Source of the DNA: Chryseobacterium gleum
Lineage (GTDB): Bacteria; Bacteroidota; Bacteroidia; Flavobacteriales_D; Crocinitomicaceae
Assembly (NCBI GenBank): GCA_943326825.2
Contig: CALPUT020000119.1
Location: forward strand, 1 to 7,409
DNA length: 7,409 bases
Direction: 5' to 3'
Shown: positions 1 through 6,888 of the stretch, one piece after another
Layout: every line of letters starts with the position of its first letter
Numbering within the stretch: the stretch's first letter is position 1
Notes under the pieces: generated by a model
What the model was told of the DNA's origin: nothing
Databases searched by the model: none
Seen by the model: only the letters and a program-made list of their open reading frames with translations
Position numbers and translations under genes: made by a program

Positions 1-491
1 CAGTAATCAGAAGCTTGTAACCATGTTACACCAACTACAGGATAATCTCTGTAAGCAGGATGTCTTAAGTAATACTCAACAAATTTTTCTTGAAATCCTA
101 AAGGAGATCTCCAAGCATTTGTATCTGGCAAAGCATTTTTATAAACGATTGGATACGTTTCATAAGCTCTAGAAATCCAATACAAGTATTCACACCAGTG
201 AAAATTTGTAACCTCTGTTTGATCCATATAAAATGAAGAAACAGAAACTCTAGCAGGACGATTATTCCAGTCATACATAACATCTTGTTCTGCTCGTCCC
301 ATTGTAAATGTACCACCCTCAATCATAACTAGACCTGGACCCGTTTCTTGATCCATAAAAGGCATTTTTTGGAACCCTCCGGTTCTTGGATCGTTATACT
401 CCCAACCTGTAGAAGAAGATCGTTCACGTTGACAAGAACTTACAATCATTGTCGTCATGATTATCGCCGCAAAATAGTGAAGTAATTTCAT
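1..491 (-). CDS. gldJ: Gliding motility / T9SS lipoprotein, GldJ-type (5' part only)
   Basis: This is a partial gene whose 3' end lies beyond the left edge; the reading frame is open from 512 to position 1. The product starts with a lipoprotein signal peptide (MKLLHYFAAIIMTT...) ending in the lipobox V-S-S-C, with the lipidated Cys at 432-434. Mature residues include TGWEYND, a GGF motif, GPGLVMIEGGTFTMG, a DWNN motif, SFYMDQTEVTN and YLRHPAY-x-DYPVVGVTW. The GGTFTMG and YMDQTEVTN blocks mark the formylglycine-generating-enzyme-like (FGE/SUMF1) fold of the GldJ/GldK/PorK family. The TGW...GGF start, DWNN and LRHPAY blocks match GldJ best from memory, and gldJ beside porU-porV is known in Flavobacterium. 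Such lipoproteins sit on the periplasmic face of the outer membrane and are needed for gliding and T9SS stability. An in-frame ATG at 510-512 would add seven residues; the ATG at 489-491 is preferred because it gives a compact signal peptide and a normal leader from the candidate promoter. PorK/GldK is the main alternative. Confidence 0.82.
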   Translation of the reverse strand, partial: MKLLHYFAAIIMTTMIVSSCQRERSSSTGWEYNDPRTGGFQKMPFMDQETGPGLVMIEGGTFTMGRAEQDVMYDWNNRPARVSVSSFYMDQTEVTNFHWCEYLYWISRAYETYPIVYKNALPDTNAWRSPLGFQEKFVEYYLRHPAYRDYPVVGVTWLQASDY

Positions 492-525
492 ATGTTTATT
501 TTGTTTATTCATTATTTCAGAAATG

Positions 526-556
526 CAAATTTACTATATAAACGTTAACTACAATA
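526..556 (-). promoter_or_regulatory. Candidate Bacteroidota sigma promoter for the gldJ-type gene
   Basis: Reading the minus strand, a perfect TAnnTTTG element (TAAATTTG, 526-533) follows a TTG (552-554) after an 18-nt spacer, which fits the Bacteroidota -33/-7 arrangement. A transcript would start roughly at 518-520. That leaves only about 8 nt before the ATG at 512 but about 28 nt before the ATG at 491, so this site also supports the downstream start. It would let the lipoprotein gene be expressed apart from the upstream porP-like gene. Assigned by motif only. Confidence 0.5.
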
Positions 557-583
557 AAAGTTACACTTTTTTTTATTTTTTTT
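556..583. other. Small A/T hairpin next to a T-rich tract in the 70-nt gap
   Basis: Plus-strand AAAAGT (556-561) and ACTTTT (565-570) form a 6-bp stem with a 3-nt loop. On the plus strand it is followed by two runs of eight T separated by one A (567-583). This resembles a weak terminator for plus-strand, that is antisense, transcription. On the minus strand, the direction of both flanking genes, the tract is read as A-rich and the hairpin is followed only by ATTG, so it is not a convincing terminator for the porP-like gene. The stem has a single G-C pair and may simply reflect base composition. Confidence 0.2.
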
Positions 584-1550
584 AAAAAGAAGGACAAGCA
601 ATCGTCCTAAAAGTTGTTGGTTTAGCCTTACAATTTAAATTTAAACCTAACGAAATTTCATGTGAACCATGAGAAGTACCATTATTCAATTTAGATACTG
701 TTATATCATAACTGTAGCCAATTTTAAAGTTTTTAGAATTGATACCTAAAGAAACAATAAATGCATCTTTATTTCGAAACCATATACCCGTTGTAAAAAC
801 ATTGTGTTTAATATATGTACCAATACATAATTCTTGAAATCCTTGTTGATATTGATAGATTATATTTGGCATAATTGAAGTTCCATTATTATATCTAGAC
901 TTCTTACCTAATTTAATTTCAGCTCCCATATGACCTGTTAAACGCATTGGCAACTTCGAATTACCAATTATCATTGATTCATTTGGTTCATTTAAGTGAT
1001 GGGCTGCAAAACCAAAAAAGAAATTTTTACTATAACCAACAACACCTGCAGATGCATCAAAGAAACCTCTCTTACCTCCTCTTGGAACATCACCTGTAGA
1101 ATAAATAAATCCTTTTCTCGGATCAATCATATCACCAAAAGTCAATTTATCCCAATCTAAGGTTTTTTGGTACCAGGAAGCTCTAGCACCAAACATTAAT
1201 GAAAACTTTCTATTTACCTTCAAATGATACGAATATACTAATCCTAACATTGAAGTTTGAATTGTTCCTTTTCCTTGTTGATCATTTGTGACTAATACAC
1301 CAATACCGCCAGAAATATTTTTAACGTATTGATCATAAGAAGCACTAGTTGTAACATAATTACCAGATAAATTTGGCCATTCATTTCTATAATTCATAGC
1401 AAATCTTGGACAGTTATTAGAACCCGCAAAAGCAGGATTTAAATAGATTGGATTTGCATAAAACTGAGTAAAAGTAGGGTCTTGAGCCAATATTGTTTGA
1501 CTTGAAAAAACCACTAGAACCACTATTAAAATTTGTTTTATATTCATCAT
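582..1550 (-). CDS. T9SS outer-membrane protein, PorP/SprF family
   Basis: The 322-residue product has a signal peptide (about residues 1-23: Lys5, a hydrophobic stretch ILIVVLVVF, cleavage near ILAQ). The hallmark N-terminus of the PorP/SprF family follows immediately: DPTFTQFYANPIYLNPAFAG (24-43). The rest alternates short aromatic/glycine-rich strands (GGIGVLVTND, LGLVYSYHL, MFGARASW, FFFGFAAHHL, IVSLGIN, FKIGYSYD), as expected of an outer-membrane beta-barrel. The end, ACPSF, is the Cys-Pro-x-Phe terminus common in the family. Family members link the translocon to the outer membrane; SprF-type paralogs serve particular CTD type B adhesins, whereas PorP is a core component in Porphyromonas. 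No adhesin gene adjoins this one. Instead it lies upstream of, and reads toward, the gldJ-type gene with a gap of about 70-90 nt, so a translocon role seems more likely than a dedicated adhesin role. Which paralog it is cannot be settled from sequence alone. Met1 and Met2 are adjacent; either could start translation. Confidence 0.9.
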   Translation of the reverse strand: MMNIKQILIVVLVVFSSQTILAQDPTFTQFYANPIYLNPAFAGSNNCPRFAMNYRNEWPNLSGNYVTTSASYDQYVKNISGGIGVLVTNDQQGKGTIQTSMLGLVYSYHLKVNRKFSLMFGARASWYQKTLDWDKLTFGDMIDPRKGFIYSTGDVPRGGKRGFFDASAGVVGYSKNFFFGFAAHHLNEPNESMIIGNSKLPMRLTGHMGAEIKLGKKSRYNNGTSIMPNIIYQYQQGFQELCIGTYIKHNVFTTGIWFRNKDAFIVSLGINSKNFKIGYSYDITVSKLNNGTSHGSHEISLGLNLNCKAKPTTFRTIACPSF

Positions 1551-1614
1551 TATTTGACTAATAGAAATAAATGAAATTCAATTACCTATAACGTTTATCA
1601 ACACTAAAAGGTTA

Positions 1615-1645
1615 CAAATATTGTAAAAGGTTTAAAATATTCAAA
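1615..1645 (-). promoter_or_regulatory. Candidate promoter for the porP-like gene
   Basis: On the minus strand, TTTG (1642-1645) is followed after 19 nt by AATATTTG (1615-1622), one mismatch from the Bacteroidota TAnnTTTG element and with ideal spacing. Transcription would begin near 1608 and give a leader of about 58 nt before the ATG at 1550. It lies in the divergent region shared with porU. Assigned by motif only. Confidence 0.4.
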
Positions 1646-1660
1646 GATTAATTACGTTTT
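1631..1660 (+). promoter_or_regulatory. Weak candidate promoter for porU
   Basis: TACGTTTT (1653-1660) is one mismatch from TAnnTTTG, and TTTA (1631-1634) lies 18 nt upstream as an imperfect -33 element. Transcription would begin near 1667, which is the first in-frame ATG; translation from there would need a leaderless message. Initiation at 1700 would have a leader of about 33 nt. The site overlaps the oppositely oriented porP-like promoter candidate, so the two could compete. Confidence 0.27.
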
Positions 1661-1699
1661 TATTTTATGTTTTTTAGAAATGATGTCCATATTTGCAGT

Positions 1700-4600
1700 A
1701 TGAAGTTACAAATAAGATTTAATATGATTAACTGTTTTTTTATTCTATTCTTAATAATAGGTATAAAAATAACAAGTGTTGCCCAAGAGATTATAACAAT
1801 ACCTTGGAACTCACCTCAAGATATTATACTTAAAGGAGAGAAAATTAAAATTCCTGTAATTCAAAATCAACCATACAATAATAATAAACCAGTTTTTTAT
1901 TGGGAAAAAGATGCAACTAAATTTAACAAAATTCAATTATCTTCATTCACTACTTTTGAATGTTCTTCAGATGAAATTAATTACTTAAAAAAGGAATTAA
2001 TCTCTATTCCAATTGAAATCGATTACAAATTAAAAACTATTTCAGTCAATAACTCAAAAAGATTTACTCTTCAACTTTTCCCATTTATTGAAGAAAACGG
2101 CATCGTAAAAAAAATCAAAACAATTAATTTAGAATTTTCCAATACTAAAAAAGCTGAAAAATCAGTGGAGAAAAATTATGCTATAAATTCTGTATTAGCT
2201 CCTGGAAGTGGGACTTGGTATAAAATAAGAGTAAGTAAAAGTGGGATTCACAAAATAGATAGAGCTTTTTTAGAATCATGCGGCATTAACACTAATTACC
2301 TGAATCCTAACAGTATAAATATCTTCGGTAATGGTGATGGTAAATTACCTGAACTCAATTCTATTCCAACAACTGATGATTTAGCAAAAAATGCAATTTA
2401 CATTTCTGGAGATTCTGATGGACAATTCAACGATAACGATTATATACTTTTTTATGGCTGGGGGTCTACTCGATGGTCTCCAAATTCTAATTTAACGGGT
2501 TTTAATTATGATCAAAATATTTACTCTGATTATTCTTATTACTTTATTAATATTAATGCATCAGAAAGTCCTTTAAGAATTAACAAAATTAATTCTTCAA
2601 CCGGAACAATAACCGATAATGTCACTTCTTATTCTTATTATACAAATCATGAAGTTGACTCTAAATCTTTAGTAAGTGGAGGACAAAGATGGTATGGTGA
2701 AGAATTTGATGCAGAACTTACAAAATCATTTAATTTTGAAATACCGAGTATTGTTAATTCAACTCCTATATCGTTCGCAATATCTATGGCGACTAATTCA
2801 ATCTCATCAAGTATATCAACTCATAAATATCTAATAAATGGCAATCAAGTCTATTCAGCTAATCTACCATCAGCATCCTCTGATTCATACAGTAGAACAA
2901 ATGTAGCATTTCAAATTAACGCCAATTCTAGTTCTATACCTTTGAGTATAATAGTAACAAGATCAAACCCTTCAACATTGACTTATTTAGATAATATATT
3001 AATTAACACTAGACGAAATTTAGTGCAATATGGTAATCAATATAATTTTAGAGATTTACTTTCTGTTGGAGTTTCAAAAGTCAGTGAATTCTCACTTTCT
3101 AGTTTTAATTCTTCCGGTTTTGTTTGGGATATTACGAATCGTCATCAACCTACTCAAATTAATGGAAACTATTCAAATTCAACTTTTGTTTTCAGAGTAG
3201 AAACAGATACCTTAAGAGAATTTGTTACAAGTGATGGGGTAAATTTCTTCACGCCTGAAAGAGTTGGTAATGTAAGTTATCAAAATCTTCACGCCTTGAC
3301 ACAAGTCGATTATGTAATCGTTACGCATCCAGATTTCACTTCAGAAGCAAACAGACTTGCCAATCTTCACCGAGCTAATGGAACAATTGTTCATGTTGTA
3401 ACAACTGAACAAGTTTACAATGAATTTAGTTCTGGGATGCTCGATCCAACAGCCATAAAACGCTTTATGAAAATGTTTTACGATAGATCATTCATAATCT
3501 CAAATTCAGCACCCAAATATCTATTACTTTTTGGTGATGGAACTTTTGATCCAAAAAACAGAGTTGCCAACAATAATAATTACGTCCCTACTTATCAAGC
3601 AGTAAATTCTGAAAATCATATATCAGCATTGGTTTCAGATGATTACTATGGATTATTAGATGACTCTGATTCTTTTGATGATGCAGATCTAGTAGATATT
3701 GGTGTTGGAAGGCTATTAATTTCTTCCACTCAAATTGCTACCGAACAAGTAAATAAAATTGAACATTATATGAAAAATGGTTCAAATTTATATTCTTCTT
3801 CCAACTGTTGTAATTCATCAGCTTCTAACAATACATTTGGAGATTGGAGACAAAAATATTTGTTAATTTCTGATGATGAACAAAGTGGACAGTTTGTATC
3901 TGTAGATGCTGAACCAAATTACAACTATGTAAAAGCAAATCATTCTGATTTGAATTGTGATAAACTGTATCTAGATGCATTTACTCAAGTCACAACAGCT
4001 GGTGGTCAAAGATATCCAGATGTTTTTAATGCAATTACTGATCGAGTTCAAAATGGTGTACTTATCATTAACTACATTGGACATGGTGGTGAAGTTGGTG
4101 TTGCTGAAGAAAGGGTTATTACCATACCCCAAATTCAAAGTTGGAGTAATATTAACAAACTAAATCTTTTGGTTTCTGCAACATGTGAATTTACAAAATT
4201 CGACGATCCTAGTCGAGTTTCTGCAGGCGAATGGGCATCTTTAAATCCAAGTGGCTCATCAATTGCATTAATGACTACTACCCGATCAATTTACATTTCT
4301 ATTAATACAGATATTATCAATAAATTTTATGAAACTGTATTCAATAGAGACTTGAATTATCAACCTCAAACTTTCGGTGAAATAATTAAAAATACTAAAA
4401 ATTTAGCTTCAGCTTCTGAAAATAAACGCTGTTTTACCTTAATTGGCGATCCTGCTTTAAAAATTGCCCTTCCAACAATGAAAGTGGTAACAGACAGTAT
4501 TAATTCTCTATCTCCTAGTATTCAAATCGATACATTAAAAGCTTTAAGTAAAGTAACAATTAAAGGCCATTTAACAGATATGAATAACAATATCATTTCA

Positions 4601-5569
4601 AACTTTAATGGTATCTTGAGCCCAACTATTTTTGATAAACCAAAAGCATTATCAACCTTAGGACAAGATGTAAACTCTCCAATTATACCTTTTGAATTAC
4701 AAAAAAATGCAATCTTTAAGGGACAGGTTAGTGTAAAAAATGGTTATTTTTCTTTTTCATTTATTACGCCAAAAGAGATAAACTACAGTTATGGTTCAGG
4801 GAAAATTAGCTACTATGCTAATACAACAGATTTAATATCAAATTATGATGCAGGCGGAGATGATCAACGAATTATTATCGGTGGAATTGACCCAAATGGT
4901 ATTGAAGATAATCAAGCACCAACAATCAAGATGTATTTGAACGAAGAAAGATTTGCTGATGGCGGTATCACAAATGAAACACCGACTTTGTTTGCTAAAA
5001 TTGAAGATGATAATGGTATTAATACTGTAGGAAATGGAATTGGACATGACATAACTGCTATTCTTGATAATGAAACAGCAAATCCAATCATATTAAATAA
5101 TTACTATACCGCAGATTTAGATTCTTACCAAAAAGGACAGGTAACTTATACATTCCCTCAGATTCCTGCTGGAGAACATAAATTAACTTTGAAAGCTTGG
5201 GATATCAATAATAATTCCGTTGAAAGTTCAATTAATTTTACTGTTAAAGTAAAGGAAAATATTGCTTTGGATCATGTATTAAACTATCCAAACCCTTTTA
5301 CAACTAAGACTTCATTTTTCTTTGAACACAATCAGGTATGTTCTGAGCTAGAAGTACAAATTCAAGTATTTACTATTTCAGGAAAAGTAGTAAAAACAAT
5401 CGATCAAACTGTAAACACAATAGGTTTCCGTTCAAATGGAATCGATTGGGATGGAAAGGATGATTTTGGTGATCAACTAGCGAAAGGTGTATATATTTAT
5501 CATCTAATCGTTAAGTCTTCATCAGGTGAAATTGCTGAAAAAACGGAAAAATTGGTTTTATTAAAATAA
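1700..5569 (+). CDS. porU: T9SS C-terminal signal peptidase / sortase PorU (C25 family)
   Basis: PorU is the surface cysteine protease that removes the CTD from T9SS cargo and joins the cargo to a surface anchor. From the ATG at 1700 the protein has 1289 residues (longer than the roughly 1160 of Porphyromonas PorU). A signal peptide ends near TSVAQ. Around residues 168-210 lie SGTWYKIRVSKSGIHKID and INIFGNGDG, typical PorU N-terminal blocks. The gingipain-like C25 domain covers about 535-925: FGDGTFDPKN (from 611), SDDYYG (646), DIGVGR (666), GDWR (714), NYIGHGG with catalytic His795, SATCEF with catalytic Cys829, and a closing LIGDPAL. Ig-like beta regions follow, then a CTD-like/FlgD-Ig-like end (about 1193-1289: YPNPF, WDGKDDFG, AKGVYIYHL). 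In PorU this domain is known to be retained. The ATG at 1667 is an alternative start but gives an overlong n-region; Met at 1724 would lack positive charges. An unusual SSSNCCNSS loop precedes GDWR. The gene is followed by porV after 58 nt. Confidence 0.95.
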   Translation: MKLQIRFNMINCFFILFLIIGIKITSVAQEIITIPWNSPQDIILKGEKIKIPVIQNQPYNNNKPVFYWEKDATKFNKIQLSSFTTFECSSDEINYLKKELISIPIEIDYKLKTISVNNSKRFTLQLFPFIEENGIVKKIKTINLEFSNTKKAEKSVEKNYAINSVLAPGSGTWYKIRVSKSGIHKIDRAFLESCGINTNYLNPNSINIFGNGDGKLPELNSIPTTDDLAKNAIYISGDSDGQFNDNDYILFYGWGSTRWSPNSNLTGFNYDQNIYSDYSYYFININASESPLRINKINSSTGTITDNVTSYSYYTNHEVDSKSLVSGGQRWYGEEFDAELTKSFNFEIPSIVNSTPISFAISMATNSISSSISTHKYLINGNQVYSANLPSASSDSYSRTNVAFQINANSSSIPLSIIVTRSNPSTLTYLDNILINTRRNLVQYGNQYNFRDLLSVGVSKVSEFSLSSFNSSGFVWDITNRHQPTQINGNYSNSTFVFRVETDTLREFVTSDGVNFFTPERVGNVSYQNLHALTQVDYVIVTHPDFTSEANRLANLHRANGTIVHVVTTEQVYNEFSSGMLDPTAIKRFMKMFYDRSFIISNSAPKYLLLFGDGTFDPKNRVANNNNYVPTYQAVNSENHISALVSDDYYGLLDDSDSFDDADLVDIGVGRLLISSTQIATEQVNKIEHYMKNGSNLYSSSNCCNSSASNNTFGDWRQKYLLISDDEQSGQFVSVDAEPNYNYVKANHSDLNCDKLYLDAFTQVTTAGGQRYPDVFNAITDRVQNGVLIINYIGHGGEVGVAEERVITIPQIQSWSNINKLNLLVSATCEFTKFDDPSRVSAGEWASLNPSGSSIALMTTTRSIYISINTDIINKFYETVFNRDLNYQPQTFGEIIKNTKNLASASENKRCFTLIGDPALKIALPTMKVVTDSINSLSPSIQIDTLKALSKVTIKGHLTDMNNNIISNFNGILSPTIFDKPKALSTLGQDVNSPIIPFELQKNAIFKGQVSVKNGYFSFSFITPKEINYSYGSGKISYYANTTDLISNYDAGGDDQRIIIGGIDPNGIEDNQAPTIKMYLNEERFADGGITNETPTLFAKIEDDNGINTVGNGIGHDITAILDNETANPIILNNYYTADLDSYQKGQVTYTFPQIPAGEHKLTLKAWDINNNSVESSINFTVKVKENIALDHVLNYPNPFTTKTSFFFEHNQVCSELEVQIQVFTISGKVVKTIDQTVNTIGFRSNGIDWDGKDDFGDQLAKGVYIYHLIVKSSSGEIAEKTEKLVLLK

Positions 5570-5596
5570 TCATACAATAAAATTTGTCGTTTTACG

Positions 5597-5604
5597 TATA
5601 TTTG
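5597..5604 (+). promoter_or_regulatory. Candidate -7 element upstream of porV
   Basis: TATATTTG in the 58-nt porU-porV gap is a perfect TAnnTTTG match and would place a transcript start about 17 nt before the porV ATG. No TTG lies at the expected 17-23 nt upstream; the nearest TTTG (5583-5586) is only 10 nt away. A second TAnnTTTG match (5618-5625, TAAATTTG) sits directly against the ATG and is too close to serve porV unless the message were leaderless. An internal promoter for porV-ispF is possible but weakly supported. Confidence 0.28.
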
Positions 5605-5627
5605 ACAACTCAATAGATAAATTTGAA

Positions 5628-6884
5628 ATGAAACAATACTTTGCTTTAATACTTTTTTTAACTTCTTTTATTGGATTTAATTTCTCTCAATCTACAAATA
5701 AAGAAAGCTTATTACAATTAAACACTATAACAACAGCACTTCCTTTTATGTCAATTACACCAGATTCAAGAGCTGGAGGTATGGGAGATGCAGGGACTAG
5801 TTTAAGCGCTTCGTGTAACTCTATTTATTGGAATACCTCTATGTTGAGTTTTGCAAAAGATCCTTCAGAAATAGGTGTTTCTTATACCCCATGGCTGAGA
5901 CAATTAACAAGTGACATGAGCATATCCTATCTTTCTGGCTACAAAAGATTCAGCGAAAAACATGCAATAGCTGGTTCATTGAGATATTTTAGTTTAGGAG
6001 CAATTACATTTACTGATGCTTCAGGAAATGTAACTAGACAAGACAAACCAAGTGAATGGGAATTTACAGGTGGATATGCTTTTAAATTAAGTCCAAAATT
6101 AAGCGTTGGTTTAAATGGGAAATTTGCTTATTCAAATCTTACAGGCGGCCTAGTTGTTGGTGGTGTAAGTACAAAACCGGCAATCGCTGGAGCTACTGAC
6201 ATTTCTTTTACTTATTACAACGACGATGCTAAAATTGGAAACACAAATGGAGTTTACACATTTGCAACAACTTTTAATAACATTGGAAATAAGGTAAATT
6301 ATTCTTCCAGTTCAACTCAACGTGATTTCATTCCTATGAACTGGAAAATTGCCAATTCATTCAAAGCAGAATTAGATAAATATAATAATGTTGCACTAGC
6401 AATTGAATTTCAAAAATTATTAGTTCCTACACCTCCATTATATAACAACAATGGAGTAATGGTTGCTGGAAAAGATAATAATGTTGGGATTATTTCAGGC
6501 ATCACACAATCATTCAATGATGCTCCTGGAGCTTTGGCAAAAGATGACAGTGGAAATTACATTAAGAATGCAGATGGTACTTATCAGGTTGTTAAAAACT
6601 CTAGATTAAAAGAAGAACTTTCTGAAATTAATATTTGTACCGGATTAGAATATTGGTATAACAATCTATTTGCTATTAGAAGCGGTTTCTTCTATGAAAG
6701 TAAAAACAAAGGAAATCGAAAATATGCAAATATCGGAGTTGGTTTAAAGTATAATAAATTTGGAATCGACATATCTTATTTATTAGCTGTAAATGGAAAA
6801 AGTAGTCCATTAGCGAATACGTTACGTTTTTCTCTTCGATTTACACTTGGAAAAGATAGACAAGTAACTGACGACACAAAATAA
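5628..6884 (+). CDS. porV: T9SS outer-membrane shuttle protein PorV (LptO)
   Basis: PorV is a FadL-like outer-membrane barrel that binds the CTD of cargo emerging from the translocon and carries it to PorU, with which it forms the attachment complex. The 418-residue protein has a signal peptide (MKQYFALILFLTSF..., cleavage near NFSQ, residue 21). The diagnostic N-terminal block is SITPDSRAGGMGDAGTSLSA (42-61), followed by IYWNTSMLSFAKDP. Beta-strand-rich repeats follow throughout, including ISYLSGYKRF, IAGSLRYFSLG and FAIRSGFFYES. Close to the end is SPLANTLRFSLRF, the conserved PorV C-terminal strand. A hydrophilic stretch with AKDDSGNYIKNADGTYQVV near residues 305-325 is probably an extracellular loop. 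The gene follows porU on the same strand, as in many Bacteroidota, and is followed by ispF after 4 nt. The short hydrophilic tail KDRQVTDDTK is unremarkable. Overall length fits the family. Confidence 0.95.
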   Translation: MKQYFALILFLTSFIGFNFSQSTNKESLLQLNTITTALPFMSITPDSRAGGMGDAGTSLSASCNSIYWNTSMLSFAKDPSEIGVSYTPWLRQLTSDMSISYLSGYKRFSEKHAIAGSLRYFSLGAITFTDASGNVTRQDKPSEWEFTGGYAFKLSPKLSVGLNGKFAYSNLTGGLVVGGVSTKPAIAGATDISFTYYNDDAKIGNTNGVYTFATTFNNIGNKVNYSSSSTQRDFIPMNWKIANSFKAELDKYNNVALAIEFQKLLVPTPPLYNNNGVMVAGKDNNVGIISGITQSFNDAPGALAKDDSGNYIKNADGTYQVVKNSRLKEELSEINICTGLEYWYNNLFAIRSGFFYESKNKGNRKYANIGVGLKYNKFGIDISYLLAVNGKSSPLANTLRFSLRFTLGKDRQVTDDTK

Positions 6885-6888
6885 CACT

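Noticed and set aside
98..322. Minus-strand open frame of 74 codons inside the gldJ-type gene
   Set aside because: It lies in a different minus-strand frame from the gldJ-type reading frame, which has a clear lipobox and family motifs across the same bases. The peptide has no recognisable domain.
2525..2640. Repeated TTATTCTTATTA-like stretches in porU
   Set aside because: These encode YSYY segments in beta-rich parts of PorU with simple codon use; they are short, imperfect and in frame, so not a repeat element.
3975..4163. Plus-strand open frame of 62 codons inside porU
   Set aside because: It overlaps the segment coding for the catalytic His region of PorU in another frame, with no independent signal or motif.
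4838..5047. Minus-strand open frame of 69 codons, antisense to porU
   Set aside because: It is fully antisense to the Ig-like part of PorU; the Ser/Ile/Asn-rich peptide is what the complement of AT-rich coding DNA yields.
1667..5569. PorU as a secreted gingipain-like virulence protease rather than the sortase
   Set aside because: The N-terminal WYKIRVSKSGIHKID block, the C25 core with the Ig and CTD-like end, and the adjacent porV all match PorU rather than a gingipain cargo protein.
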